The notes beneath the pieces are model-generated. The model was not told the DNA's origin and searched no databases. It saw only the letters and a program-made list of their open reading frames with translations. A stretch of 64,000 nucleotides of DNA, taken from contig JAHLEZ010000005.1 of NCBI GenBank assembly GCA_020726505.1, forward strand, positions 2,480,001-2,544,000, in the 5' to 3' direction. Of the stretch, positions 1-12,105 are shown in pieces. How positions within the stretch are numbered: position 1 is the stretch's first letter; every line of letters starts with the position of its first letter. Both the position numbers and the translations under genes were made by a program. Source of the DNA: Leptodontidium sp. MPI-SDFR-AT-0119. Its lineage: Eukaryota > Ascomycota > Leotiomycetes > Helotiales > Leptodontidiaceae.

Positions 1-745
1 GGCGTCTTTGAGAGGGTTGGCTGAAGGATCAATGGCTGCCATTGGACTATGATAGAATCATTGATGTGTCTGGTCTCGTATGTTTCGATGGCTTTCGTGA
101 TACGTTTAAGAGCTATGTAACACTGGCAAAGGGTACTTAGATTTGGTTGGAGCTTATAGAAGGGTTGAGAAGTATGAACTACTTACAAATGGACATCCCG
201 TGTCAATAACGACATCGAGTTTTATTATGGCCATGATGCGTGTGAGTGTAAAATGAGTTCAATCTTTAGTTACGAAGGGGGATAACTGACCATATATGTA
301 TACCGCTCTTTTGACTACAACACGCAGACCAGCGAGATCATTCGGGAAAGACGACGTTCGGGGTCCGTAGCGTGTGGAACCAGGGAATGAGTTAGCGACA
401 TGTCATGCTAGTACAGTGATTATCAATCGCATTGAAAGATTTAGTAGAGCCAGGGGGCTTTGGCGTTTCTCGATAGCTTAGCGTGAAACTAGTACATGCA
501 GGATACGGGAACTCTCCGGCGCTTTTCGTGTACACAAAAGTTTTAATACTATCGACTAAATTGTTCTCTATTTTTTCTCTTGCTCGAACGCAGATTTGTT
601 AAAACTGCAGCCTTCGCAAGACTTCACAAACCACGGGACCAAAGTTTTGTGACTGAATCATAGTTTCTTGTGCAAATGGTGGCTTATGCTTTCCCTATCT
701 CAATCATCATACTCTATCGCCTTTAACATCCTTGGTGTTGAATCT
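1..745. other. No recognised gene
   Basis: I see no convincing coding exon on either strand. The right end is the 3' flank of the minus-strand regulator gene that follows. The rest has no repeat or motif that I recognise. Confidence 0.4.
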
Positions 746-2385
746 TCATTCAGCATTTTTAAATAGCGTTCTGTGAGGAGTTAACCATGTGATTATATGG
801 TCCTGATCTATCTGCTTACCTCCAGCAAGCCATCTTTGACCCATGAGCTTTAGGGTTTTCCGAAGAGTTCTTAATTTTTGTAAATTGATTTCCGGGTCAA
901 GATGTATTTGCACTCTTTCAGTAACGATAGCTGCGGCTTTATAAAGGAGATGAAGGATGAAGGGTGAGGGGATTTGAACATCATCAATTATTCCTCCTCC
1001 AAGCTCGTCAAGCAGCTTCAAAATGCCATCGATTAATGTGCCTAGAGCGGCAATCGACGGGGCCCGACAATGGCCTGCTTCGTCATCAAGACTAGCCTTG
1101 CTTCCATTTTCGAAAGCAAGGAGGAGCCCACTGGCAGGTCAGTGTCATGGCTGGATATCCAAAGGGTGGGGGACTGACGTGCTAGCAAGTACCAGGCCGC
1201 TAGAGGAGAGCTTTGACTGTCCTGCTATCTCCTGCTCTACAATTGTCTCGAAGGAAGCTAAGGCCCTTGATATCATGTTTACTTCGTCGATATTAAATGA
1301 CTGCTGGGATGTCGGTTCGTAGATAGCTATATGGACCCTATCTAAAAGGCCTGATGCTTCAAACGACCTATGAAAAGGAGACAAGGCCACTTCGGAATTT
1401 CTGCCATAGGGATTTTGGCAATCTGGAACCGTACGGCCCCTCGTGACAGGGGGAGACCTTCCATTCTCAACTGCTAAATATCTAGAAGTAAACGAGAGTA
1501 AGTTAGTAAAGCAGTAAACGGCAAGACATTCTAGCCAGATAACCTAGTTCGAGTAAATATCTCATGTCACTAACCTGTCCAAGATCAAAATGCCACACCA
1601 CATTTCCCTACGTTCCTCCCTTTCCTTGATCGAGTCCGAGACACGGCCGAGTGGGACTCCCTTTCCTTCATAAACAGAAAGTGCGTCTGCAGCTCTTACC
1701 GTAGCCGCGATTGACAGATAAGCCGCGGGGTGGAATCCGTGCATAACTTCGAACAGGGTAATCAACAACCTCGAATACACAAGGTCGATTGAGTTAAGCC
1801 CTGCCCCCTCTAATAACGCAATCGAGGATTTAATCGAAAGGTACATGAGCATAGTGTCGGATTGAAGGCTGTAATGCCCCTCTACTAGTTGCAGGTCGGC
1901 GTTGAAAAGTAAGATTGTGAAGGCGAAGAGAGCAAAATCGACGCTAGCATCGCCCCATGTATTCGGGAGTTGGGCACATAATCTGACCTCGGAGGTAAAT
2001 GCGAACCACGAGTGTAGAGTGCGGGAATAGATTGAAACAATATCTTGGGGTCTGAAGTCTGCTAGTTTTTGGACGATACAGTCTTTGATGCCATGAGGTG
2101 CGAAAGCATTCTCGAAGCCTAGCGATGCACTTGGCCCTGAATACGGTGATGCAGATGCAGATGCAGGATTTTCGTACTTGCAAACTTGGCCGAGACTACA
2201 CCTGATGAGCAAGGGACTGATAAGGAGTTGGTGTTCTTCGCTCTGTAGAGGCCTGTAAATGCGAAAGCTTCTACTCACCGCTTGCAAAGAGAGCATCTCG
2301 GCACTGCCTTGTCACATCTTCTCTTGTGATCCCTGCACCGTGAGCAGGCGAGTCTCGTGTTGCCAGACGGTCTTTGGGCGCTCAT
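746..2385 (-). CDS. Zn2Cys6 fungal-type transcription factor
   Basis: A nuclear, DNA-binding transcription regulator of the fungal binuclear zinc-cluster family. The ATG at 2385 opens an exon (2385-2279) with the first five cysteines of the cluster. A 77-bp GTGAGT...CAG intron follows, and exon 2 (2201-1575) supplies the sixth. Spacing is CX2CX6CX6CX2CX8C, with the basic run RDHKRRC inside it. Exon 2 then gives the helical fungal-TF regulatory region (an EGKGVPLGRVSD stretch and EMWCGILILDR). A 93-bp intron (1574-1482) leads to exon 3, starting RYLAVENGRSP. The final exon ends at 746 and has the family's C-terminal signature (LYKAAAIV, then GQRWLAGGK). Two in-frame TGA codons near 1130-1150 mean either a fourth intron (about 1195-1125, boundaries uncertain) or a damaged gene. 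The product would be about 460 residues, short for the family. It is transcribed divergently from the reductase gene, so it may control it; this is inference. Confidence 0.8.
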
Positions 2386-2735
2386 AATGTTCTGTCGTGC
2401 TTCTCAGTGTGGGTAACGAGAAGTCCAAACGGGCAGATGTGCGGACGAGTACAACTGTGAGTTGAAACAAGAAGGAAAAAGGAGTGGGCCGTGTGGCGGA
2501 CCCGGCACCTCTGTAGTGCGGCGGAGGATGTGCGGATGCATGTGCGGACGCATGTGCGGATGTATGTGCGGAGGTATGTGCGGGACAGTAGCAAATGAAT
2601 GGAGCAAAGTGACAACAAGCAATTAGGTCTTGACTGCGGAATATAATAAGGCGTTACGAATAACCCTCTCCCTTTCACAACATTTAGTATCTACTTTGCC
2701 CCCAACACCTCTCTTGAAAAGCATCCTTTATAGGC
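2386..2735. promoter_or_regulatory. Shared divergent promoter region
   Basis: This 350-bp intergenic stretch separates the start codons of the minus-strand Zn2Cys6 regulator and the plus-strand NAD(P)-binding gene, so it must hold both promoters. It contains the 12-bp tandem repeat listed separately. A TATA-like AATATAATAA lies near 2639-2648 on the reductase side. Confidence 0.5.
2517..2584. repeat. 12-bp minisatellite in divergent promoter
   Basis: Four complete copies of TGTGCGGANGYA lie head to tail at 2529-2576. A partial fifth copy follows and a degenerate copy precedes them. Short open frames across this stretch (repeated Tyr/Arg/Thr or His/Pro residues) come from the repeat and are not genes. 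Confidence 0.85.
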
Positions 2736-3584
2736 ATGTCATCCAAAATATTCTTGATCATTGGTGCCACAGGTGCTACCGGCATCGAAGTGACTGAGCG
2801 CGCGTTGCACAATAAGCAAAAAGTCGTCCTCTATGTTCGGAATCCAGCCAAACTGCCAGCCCATCTTGCGGCTGATCCAAATGTTACTGTAAGAGTTCTC
2901 ATTTTGAATCTAATTCAGCTGAAGCTCCTCTGACGCTCTGAATCACCGTTCAACTAAGGCCCAACTAACAACACACATGTAATATTGGTTTATGGGTCTT
3001 GATGCATCTTGTTTTTGTGCTTTATTGTTAAATGCAGGTTTCAACATACAACACCTGAACAGGTTCATACGGGTACTCTGGACGACGCTCCTTCATTCCA
3101 AAAGGCATTCAACAACGTCGCTACCGTCATTTCTCTCCTAGGGCCTAGCGCAACTTCGCCGGGTCCTACTTCTCAATACTACCCAGTGATCCTCCGAATG
3201 ATGCGAACATCAGGAGTCAAACGCATTGTCAGCCTTTCCACGTTTGCAGTATCCCAATCCGAGGATCGATTCGCACTTTCAGCCGCTTTGACTCACGCCA
3301 TTGGAAAAGTGTTGTTCCCAAAAGGGATGAAGAATTTCATTGATACACATCAGATACTTGTAGAAGATGGCACCGATATCGATTGGACAGAGGTGAGAGT
3401 TGGGATGCTGAAGAATAACGCGCAGCCAGGAGAGAGTTTATCAGTCGGATATATTGGTGCCCCGAAATTCGCCCTCAATATAAGACGCAAGCACATTGCG
3501 GAGTTTATGGTGGCTGAGGCAGAGAAGGGGGTTGCGGATAGCCAGTGGATAAAAAAGAGCCCTGCGATTTGGACGTCATCATGA
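2736..3584 (+). CDS. NmrA-like / NAD(P)-binding Rossmann protein
   Basis: Predicted cytosolic oxidoreductase or redox-sensing protein of the NAD(P)H-binding (atypical SDR, NmrA-like) family. Exon 1 (2736-2888) begins MSSKIFLIIGATGATGIEV, with the GxxGxxG dinucleotide motif at residues 10-16 and an arginine (VRNP) after strand beta-2 that usually marks NADP preference. A 174-bp intron (2889-3062, GTAAGA...ACAG) joins in frame to exon 2 (3063-3584), giving DPNVTVHTGTLDD, the usual beta-3 and acidic segment. Then come VATVISLLGP and GVKRIVSLSTFAV, a typical core. The product is about 224 residues, a normal length for this family. The substrate is unknown. It diverges from the zinc-cluster regulator and appears intact. 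Confidence 0.85.
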
Positions 3585-5250
3585 AATTTGTATTTGTTTT
3601 GCTAGGGTATCTATCCAACGAACATCGGGTTTTGGATGTATATATTGAGGTAGACGGCAGCGAAGGAGATGGGACGAGAACGTGAAGGGGTGATTTCAAG
3701 AGGACTTCATCAACATGAGATTAATTCTAGGTAGAGGACGAGGTATGAGTAGTACGGATGGAATCTCACATGCAGCCTTTCTTTTATACGTGTCAGATAA
3801 TCTAGTCTGCTTCAACTCGAAGACCGACCAGCAGTATTGAGCTTGAGCTTTGTTGGTCCAACCTCTTGTCAAACTGTACCCATTTGATGGTAGGCTGTCT
3901 TCAACTTCCAACTACGCAGTCGCTTCAATCTGTAGACACCTATCGTTTTGAAGGTCGTTCAAAGCATACAGCACCCTGCGCCATCTTGTTTGAACTACCT
4001 CGAGACTACAGCACTAGATGGAAGAGAATGAGGTGACAGGGCGGTTCATCAGACTTGAATGAGCAGGAATAGGCACATCACGACATTGGAGTATGTCCCG
4101 GCGAAGACAGGCCACTCCATCCCCTTTATCTGAAAATCTCAACGCATTTGGTTCCCTCAGGCGTTCGCTGTCTGCTCCTACAAGAAGCTTTCATTTCACT
4201 GTTTATTGACTCGTGGACATCTTGACCAATCTTGATGCCATCAAATGCAATGCGATTGCCATGAAGCTCTTGTCTCCTGTCCTTGTGTCCGTTGGCAATT
4301 GTTTATATGCATGACTCCTTACCTTTGATCAAATATCCAATCGAGAGGTCTCCCGTACGAGGCGGAATTAGCCAACTCCGCGGATACAAGGTTGAAGGTA
4401 TTGCTGCACATACATGGAGTTCGACGCACACACACTCGGACACTTCTTTTATTCTTATACTTAATGTTAACAGAGCAAAACGGCTTTTACTTCCCTCTTG
4501 AGTTGCCTCATCTCACACTACTTTGGAGTTTCTTCTATTGCCTTAGCTTTGCTTCCTGCGTCAGCCTGCTTTAGTTTGAGTCCCTTCAGCTCAGACTCTT
4601 TGATGCGACTGTTTCCACCCAATACAGCACTTATGAAAAGCTCTCCCACCTCTTCTCCTGTGTGTCAATTATCGTGGGGTTCAGACGAAGCTTACGGGAT
4701 AGGGAAGCTGAGAGGGCTCATTTCCATGACTTGTTAAAACGATAACTCCAACCCCGTTTACAAATACAAAGAGATAATAAGAGGACCCCGTACCGAAGGA
4801 GTTAGAATGCATAGCTAAGAAACGGTGAAGTCGGAATGCTCAAGCCGCTATGCGTCCATGCCGTGTGCGACTCCCACCACCAAATATCTCGTCCCTCCAT
4901 TGAAAGTGGGAAATGCACACCCATTAAATTTACCACGAGCACCATCTCCCATGGTTTCCTAATTAGATACTAGTCCTTGCAGTAACACAAGTCTCATGGA
5001 AAGCGTTTGGTTCCGGCAAGTAAAGAGGATCTCCATCGGAGACGAAGGACCCGTGGACTTTGCCAAATTTGCACCAGAGTTCAAGCAACAAGCCCGGAAT
5101 AATCTTCCATAGCTACGTTCTATGTTGTATGAGAGCGAAGAGAATCTCGAAAGGAACTCGTATTGTCATGTCTCAATAGGAGACGAACTTTTGAACAGCT
5201 TCAGCAATCACCAATTCAACTCGCAACCATTTGTGCTCTTCAGACTATAC
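3585..5250. other. No recognised gene
   Basis: There are several open frames of 60-80 codons on both strands but no domain motif, no convincing splice chain and no repeat that I recognise. It is best treated as intergenic or anciently decayed sequence. Confidence 0.4.
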
Positions 5251-5870
5251 TCATGTCCAATCTGCACATGCGACTATGTTAAAAGCTGCCAATCTTGCCC
5301 TCGCAGCCCGAATTCTGCTCAAATCTTCCAACCCCTTGTGGGCCTTCGTCACACCCTGGAGTACGCAAGAATGAACATCACTATTGTTCTTGAGTAATCT
5401 CTCGGTGAGAAAAAACCAAATTACACTTAGAGCACCAACCAGCAACAGCCATATTAATATTGGAGCCTTCCAACAAATCATCCTGATGGGTACCTTCAAT
5501 GGCAAGCGCTCGATATGCTTCCAATTCCGATTCGTCCTTGTGGTATCGAAACAGAATTTCAGCATTGACGACACTATGCCTGGTTTTCTTCAGGTTAGAC
5601 AGAAGAGAAACTTGCACCGCTCTCGTCGCGTTCTTCCATATCATGTTGTCCATAGTCTACCCTACTTTGGTTGCCATTCCATCATCACCGCCATTCTTTC
5701 CATTCAATCCACCAACCCAAACGTATGACCCTGTCAAGGTGCTCCAGACGTCTTCGGCAGGAGCAGCATCTGCTGGATCAGAGACGTGGCTGAGTACGAT
5801 GTTGCAAAGGAATATGTTGCGGGAAATCGGACGCGGAATGCTGTTTCGAGTAGGCTATGACTGTTAGCTA
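5251..5870 (-). pseudogene. Broken membrane-protein-like gene
   Basis: On the minus strand, amino-acid-like sequence runs from about 5830 to 5251 but changes frame and carries a stop. The upstream part reads SDPADAAPAEDVWSTLTGSY, then a TAG near 5656, then an open frame containing LLSNLKKTRHSVVNAEIL and ESELEAYRALAIEG. Near 5500-5450 the best reading moves to a second frame with a hydrophobic helix (IWLLLVGALSVIWFFL) and a basic tail. This suggests an integral membrane protein of unknown function, broken by a stop and a frameshift. An intron at the frame change cannot be excluded. I do not recognise the family. Confidence 0.4.
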
Positions 5871-5903
5871 GTTCTAATTCCAACTGATGCAGATCAACAC
5901 TTA

Positions 5904-6766
5904 CTATGCTACAGATGCAGTCTGATTTGAATGGCTGTAGTGCTGGTCTCGTCTGCCGTACGCTTTACTGGTCCACCCTACATTGATCCTGGATTGTTTC
6001 AAAGGCTCGTTCTCCTCGCCTGCTGGAATCAACGCCAGCTCTGCACGAAACCGCTCAATAAACGATGTGATGGCATTGCGGGCCTGCACTGAGGAACAGT
6101 ACCTCTTCCGCGCCGGGTAGCTCTTCCCATTGCTCCACTTTCTATCAGAGGCCGGGGATGGGGCGTTAGCTATCACGGGTGGAAGGTTGTCTGCGCTGGC
6201 AAGCCTGGCTCCAGTAAGTGTCGCGGGATCAGTTGCATACTCACTCATGTCACCTAGGACTTCTATGTATTGTTTCTTCGCCCCAAGAGCACCATTCGGT
6301 CCGGAATGCACCAGACCATGTATGACTGCAATGTATTTTCCAGCATTTGCAACGATGGATCTGTGAGCAAGCCGGTCCTTCGTACTCGTATGAGGAGAAA
6401 ATAGAGTGTGCAACTCTCTCTGGATTCCAAGAACCAATAGTTCGGCAGTCGCAGCGTGTATCACGGTGCATATGCGTAGGATATCCTCATCATGGTTCGT
6501 GTTGAATGGTGGTCTGCCAGTCATGTCTCCTCGTGGACCTTGTACACTTCCTCCGCTAGCTGGAGTAGCCCTTTCTCCAACGCAAAGAAGAGATCGGCCG
6601 CCTGTGAGTGTAGGCATCTGGCCTTAAATTCGGTCGTGTATGGATTTGCAACTGCATCAGGTCTAGGAGGGAAAGCATCTGGTTCGTCTTGTGGGGGTAG
6701 GGCTCGTGCAGCTCCTCTACCAGCAGCAGCTGGTAGGGATTGTTTGCTCGGCCAGTAGGGAGTCAA
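5904..6766 (-). CDS. Unrecognised protein, two overlapping frames
   Basis: Two minus-strand frames overlap and probably form one gene. The upstream one (6766-6521) is Ala/Pro-rich, then helical (AADLFFALEKGLLQLAEEVY). The downstream one (to 5904) continues with a helical segment (DEDILRICTVIHAATAELL and IVANAGKYIAVIHGLV) and a basic C-terminal part. They meet near 6525 without clear splice sites, so a frameshift or unrecognised intron is likely. I do not recognise the family. Confidence 0.4.
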
Positions 6767-7108
6767 TTGCTAACCCATATCCGACAAGATGGCGTAAGTA
6801 CCTCAAACAGTCCTGCTTCAATTACTAATTTATGGCTAGTGCTGCTTCTGCGATGGTTGTGCTTCTAGGACTGCAAATATTGTCAGAATCGAGGTGCAAC
6901 AGAGACAACAGATCTCATCGACGTAGCCGATGAGAATGTACGAAGCCCTGAAAATAATTGGCAGCAGCGCAGATAACAAGCTGGAGATGCAATGGCGAGT
7001 GTCTGAGGTGGTGTTGAGGGGCAAGACGATGCGGTTGAAGGATGGATGGCAAGGACCCTTGGGTGACTGTTAACCTGCGCCTCCAAAAAAAGAAAATTCC
7101 CAAAGGAT

Positions 7109-8228
7109 TTAAGTTCTTGATGCGTCTGGGTGCATCACACGAATCGGTACGTCTTGCAGGCCAAAATACTCTGTGTTCTCCTCCCTACCCCAACTGTAAA
7201 ACTTTCTATCATCAGCCGATACATCCGAACAGACAAGCAGATCAAGAACTTACCTGATCCCGCAATGAGTACTCTGAACTGTCCCGATTCCCGTAGCCAA
7301 ACCTATGTCGTACCACATCCTCGAAAGCCACCTCCATCAGGTCTGCGACCCAATCAAAGATTGTTTCTCGGAGCCAGCCATCCCTCCTAACTGCCAGGGA
7401 GAATGATATTGAAAGCGTCCTTGACGTCCATAAACCCACCTGTGATCTTGTGCATAAGATTTGCAGCAGTCCACGGTTTTCTCTCGATGCATCCACGAAA
7501 GTATAGGGTGCAGTCTTTCTTCGTTCGGAACTGGTACTTCATGGAACCATTGACCTCTTCTGTGAAGTCATTCTGCTTAATGAAGTAACTGTACGTGTTA
7601 GCAACTTCTTCCATCCAACCAAGCACAGACAGGACTTACATCATCAATTCTTGACATTTATCTGCGAATTCCTCTCCTCTCTCAAGACATGCCCCGCGAG
7701 GGTTGCCATTCCTACTGATATTCTGAGTCCGTTCCACATCACAAATTTAGCTACGATTCCCTCAAAGCCTAGGCCTCGACCTAAGAACTATGACATGCTC
7801 CCGAAAGATACGAACGATGGGATCTCTCTCTGCATCCCCAGCTTGCAGAGAGAATCCGGACGCCCCATCATCGACGGTTCCCTCACTGTCAATGATCGAC
7901 GACACGTTGGTATTGGCTCGAATGGTGCCATTGTCGGTCGAATGTTCCTGTTCATCGTCCAACATGAGTTCTGTCTGCAGCGCTCATCCACCACCTTCGC
8001 ACAGGAACATTGACCAGTCTTGCTCCACGACCGCTCGACCTCCATGTCCTCCATAGCCACATCAATCTCCTCAGAATGACTCTTGATCATGTTCATGAAT
8101 ATGATGCGCTTAACACCCGTCGAAGATCTTCTCGGATCCTTGATTAATATTGAAACCCTAAGGCCTGTTAGAGGTCGGAGCCGTCTGGTTGGGCAATTGC
8201 GCTGCTCTCCTATCAGTGCTTACTCTCT

Positions 8229-8297
<69 letters not shown>

Positions 8298-8540
8298 AGG
8301 CTTGCATGCCAGGTCAACTACTTACGACGGAATGGGAGTTCCTTTGAGGCGTATTCTATCACCCATGGCGCTCATGGCCTGCTCGTATCTCTTATCCTCC
8401 TCCGCGCCGGCATCCTCGCCGTTGTCTTGTGTTCCATCTTGAGGAATACCTAGTCTTTTTTCCCAATCCTGTTGTCTCGTGGCTTTGGTGAAGTTTGTCG
8501 TGAAGATGGAAGGTGTTTGAAAGCGAGAAGAGGAGTCCAT
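7109..8540 (-). CDS. Spliced gene of unknown function, possible frameshift
   Basis: A minus-strand gene with several good introns but no recognised domain. The ATG at 8540 starts an acidic N-terminus (exon 8540-8326). Intron 8325-8158 (GTAAGT...CTCTAACAGGCCTTAG) contains a long GA repeat. Exon 2 starts at 8157 (VSILIKDPRR, then FMNMIKSHSEEIDVAMEDME). Near 7985 the best frame shifts by one base without splice sites. Later exons are well bounded: an exon starting at 7588 (IYFIKQNDFTEEVNGSMKY) and ending at 7439, then 7389-7254 (VRRDGWLRETIFDWVADLME), then a last exon ending at the TAA at 7109. Good intron phases argue for a real gene. The frame change near 7985 and an unclear boundary around 7760 suggest recent damage. 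Function unknown. Confidence 0.5.
8233..8294. repeat. (CT)31 dinucleotide microsatellite
   Basis: An uninterrupted 62-bp CT run. It lies inside the first intron of the minus-strand gene at 7109-8540, where it reads as GA repeats between the 5' splice site (8325) and the branch region. Confidence 0.95.
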
Positions 8541-10052
8541 CTCTCTCAGCGAGGAGATTATGAGGTTGACTTTTCTGATTGAATTTTCACCATTGAGACG
8601 AATCAATATTGAATTGAATGAGAATTCTAGTCCAGATTATTACCACCTCAGCTTCGCATCTTTATCTTCAACGCCCTCAACTCCCCAAAAGTCCTCACAC
8701 CCTTTCACCGCTTGGATACATCAACACCATCTTCGATTATCGAAAGAGCTAAATGATAAACAGGAGGCCGACGAGTACGGGGATAGGCTTCATACCGGAC
8801 TTCACGATCCCCAAGTCAGCGTCACAGGAGACTAGCCTGCGCCTGTGGTTATAGAGCCTCTTTAGAAGCTCTTAGTCTCCATCTGCAACGTTGTCACGCC
8901 AGCAGTCAGTCCGTTTTTTTGTGGTGCCAAATTATGGATCTGCTTTGGATTCGCTTCCTGGGTTCATGGACTAGGTTTAGCTGGCAGAATTGAGCGGATT
9001 CTTCAACCCCTTCGTGTTGTCACCAATAACCCCGCGGCTCCTGACCCTACCTGGTAGAAAGGCACATCTTCTGATTATGGATGGCTCATCTGCTGTATCT
9101 GTGGACTGCTCTAAAGCGAACTGCAAAGAGAAAGCAGACTGAGATGTATCTCGACCTATTTACTATCGTCAAGTTTGTTGATCCATATTCTCATACCTTT
9201 GACATGCGCTGACAATCCTAGGTTCTTGCTCAGAGACCCGGAATACCTTGCCACCATCCTCGCCGAATCTACTACTATCTTAGAGCAAACAATGAAAGAT
9301 ACATACATAGAATACTAGCGGTCTGGGTACACGTTTAGCATAGAGGAGCAGCTACTCACGTAAATGACCAATGTGCTGCGGCAGATATTCTGGTTCACTG
9401 GCTGGATGTTGTTGACATACATTGGTGATGCGGTAGATGTTAAGTACAGTACATATTCAAAAAGCTGGGATATACCCGGACGAAGCCAAACGAATTGGAC
9501 GGTCGGTCTAGAGATACTTCTGCGGGCTTGTAGCCCGGACATATGATGTCTCCATGGACGAAGAGTCTCTACTACAGCTAGAGGCATTGCACATCAGATC
9601 GGAGGATGATCAACGCGAGGCGGGCTAGTAGGCTGAAGCTCAAAGGTAGCATCAATCTGACATACCTAATGTAAGAAAGCGAAGAGCTGTACTTCAATCT
9701 CCGCATCGTCCTTGCAGATATCTCTATCACAGTGTTCCGCCACTTTATCTTTTTCTATGTATTGTGGGAGGGACGAAGCCTAATAACTACACAACAAGAG
9801 AGGTAACATGTAGTGAGACACGGGAGAGATTCTAGGTTAGGAAATTACAAATCAATCAAATCTAAAGATATTACATATCCGAAGTGTGTGAAAGGTTAAA
9901 GGAAAGGATGAAAAATAGGTGTATTAGATAGAATTCTATGAAAGTGCTGTATTGTTGAGTGGTTTTCAAGTGTTGACCTCTTCTATGTGGAAAGAATCTA
10001 TCCGGTCAGGTGACAAAGAACCAACTGAGGGTCTTCCCCACCACAGTATAGC
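8541..10052. other. No recognised gene
   Basis: Holds the 5' flank of the minus-strand gene on the left and the 3' flank of the 2EXR pseudogene on the right. Open frames are short and without known motifs. No repeat is evident by eye. Confidence 0.4.
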
Positions 10053-10949
10053 TCAGCCTTCGCCTTGGATGGGTAGTACAGCGAGTCTGCAGCCGGAAAT
10101 GAATACCGTTATCCATTCCTTGCCAGTATGTGTTGACATAGTTTCAGTCGTATCATCAAACCCTTCCTCCGAAACTAGCTTGGTCTGAGGCTCGTCGGAG
10201 AGCGCGAAAGAAGCCACCAAGTCGATAACCCAGACGAAGGATCCGGGCCATGGACGATCTTCCAAGTGAGGGTCGTACGCCGCCGTATTCCAGACAAGAC
10301 GGTCATTCTTGATCCAATCCTCCATGAACTCCTCTATGCTCCGGGTGGGCACTGCAATCATGAACCTGCGGATAGCGTCAAATTTCTTGCAGAATGCATC
10401 AGCTTGAGATCCATCCGTTGTATTCCACATGCCACGCCATGATACGGCCAAGTTCTTCACCAATCCAAGATCATCCATCGACGGACTGATCCAACATTCA
10501 TTAGTTCGGTCATCGCTCACGTACAAGATGTCTCTATCTGGAGCAAACCAGATCTTCGCTGGTTAAACCTCCGACTCCTTCATTCTCCTACTCTCGCCGA
10601 AGTAGAGTTGGTATATCTTCATGCTAACCTCTCTCCTCTCAGGACAGGTATGCAGAATCGTAGGAATTGCCACAGGAGAATAGAAGCCATCTCCAGGCGG
10701 GGTCTGGGGGTGTTGGGCATGTCTTCAACCATGCAAGTCGTAACCTTCTCTTTGTTGGCCTTTGTATTTGCCAAGAGGAACAACTCGTAGCCTAGGAGCA
10801 GCTCTCTTCCAAATTTCATCTCTGAGTTCCTTGGGCAGTCGTTTGAATCCATGAAAGTTTCCCTTGGATATGACTCCGCTTTCGGTGGTGCCTTGTCCCT
10901 TCGAATTCGTTGCGCCTCCCTGTGATTCAACTGGAGAGTCATTCGACAA
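10053..10949 (-). pseudogene. 2EXR-domain gene with two nonsense codons
   Basis: The 2EXR family is a large fungal family of unknown function related to F-box-like folds. The N-terminal signature is clear: FHGFKRLPKELRDEIWKRA. One frame then runs through to 10053 (PTILHTCPERREV, then WFAPDRDILYVSDDRT, then VSWRGMW), as expected for the family. Two stops interrupt it: TGA at 10727-10725 and TAA at 10565-10563. Both are one C-to-T step from a sense codon (CGA, CAA). The usual hydrophobic C-terminal half is present, so about 300 residues of coding sequence survive. An upstream frame to 11152 may be the original N-terminus, but it joins out of frame near 10980. Confidence 0.75.
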
Positions 10950-11273
10950 CCGCAGACTCTTCGTGTTCGTGACTGCGGCATCGTTAGCAAATCACTCAAA
11001 GACGGAGATCCCATCTTGAACATACCCAACTGTTGTACCAAATCCTCTCCATTCCCATTATCTTCTTTCCGCGCCATTGTTGTGTCGTCCTTCTGGATGC
11101 TGCTTCCAGAAAGGAGCAATTCCCCAGGGTCTGTGATGAATTGACGGTTCATTTTGGAGGTTCAATCGTGAGGCTGTAGATGCTCCAAAGGCGAGTTCCC
11201 GACCGAAAGGATTTAATTACACAACCTCCATCTATCCCTCTCCCTACCCCGATCCTCTCCTCACGGATGCAAG

Positions 11274-11750
11274 ATGAGCACTTCCGTTACCTCATGCCAG
11301 CGGCTTGAGGGCTGTACTCTGACCATCAACAAGCTCTTCGGTCTGCTGCACAAGGTCTCTTTCGAGATCAGAGAGCAAATTTTTGAGTTTGTCCTGCCGG
11401 ATGATGGCCGCTTCGCTCTTGGGGTGTGCTTAGCCCAGGCCGAGCAACTTATCTGACAGTCCTAGAACCTTCAGGACCAGTGATAAGTATACTCTCGGGC
11501 CTCGATCATGGCATGACCAGAATGAGCGAGGTGTTGGAGCAGCTCGTGAGTCTCCTCCCTCGTCTTTACAGTAGCACAACCTAACTTAAGTATAGGCATC
11601 TTCAATATTCGAATTCATTCAATTTCGCACCCTCACCACCGAGTTCACCTGATCAAATGCCCGAAACACGGAGAACACCTACTTCCAGCCACGCCATCAA
11701 GACCTCCTCCCCGGCAACTCAGCACCGATCCTCGCCGACCGTTCACTTAA
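11274..11750 (+). pseudogene. F-box/2EXR-like gene fragment, copy A
   Basis: An ATG at 11274 opens a short frame with KLFGLLHKVSFEIREQIFEF, similar to the N-terminal helix of F-box-like or 2EXR proteins. Near 11425 the likely continuation moves to another frame (YLTVLEPSGPVISILSGLDH). A well-formed intron (GTGAGT ... CTAACTTAAGTATAG, about 11547-11596) then leads to SSIFEFIQFRTLTTEF and a stop. The intron shows this was once a functional gene; the frameshift and stop suggest decay. A related fragment lies at 45182. Confidence 0.5.
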
Positions 11751-12105
11751 AGGCATGCGTCGCCTGACACATTCGAGCTGAGCGTCGAGAACCCCAGGCA
11801 AGCTCGACTAATGAACGACAGTCCTTTACACCTCAACAACTCCGCATGCAGCCTGGCAACTTGATCAACCGTTCAAACAAAACGAGCTGGATTGTTTTAA
11901 CTACCTCGGTATACTGTACTCAGCCTGTACTGACAGTATATTGCCTAGGCATCAGGAATACGATATCGCCTAATACAGACCCTTTTCCACTTTGGCACTA
12001 AAGTATTTCGCTTGAGTGCTTTTTTATTTCGTAGCATAAGGCCTAGCACTACTCCGTCCAGCCCCCTAATCCCATAGAGCTTATAACATGAAGCCAATAT
12101 CTCCC
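11751..12105. other. No recognised gene
   Basis: Intergenic sequence between the F-box-like fragment and the small minus-strand gene. Nothing recognisable was seen. Confidence 0.4.

Noticed and set aside
2382..2678. Minus-strand frames with repeated Tyr/Thr/Arg or His/Pro residues
   Set aside because: They are translations of the 12-bp minisatellite and lie in a divergent promoter.
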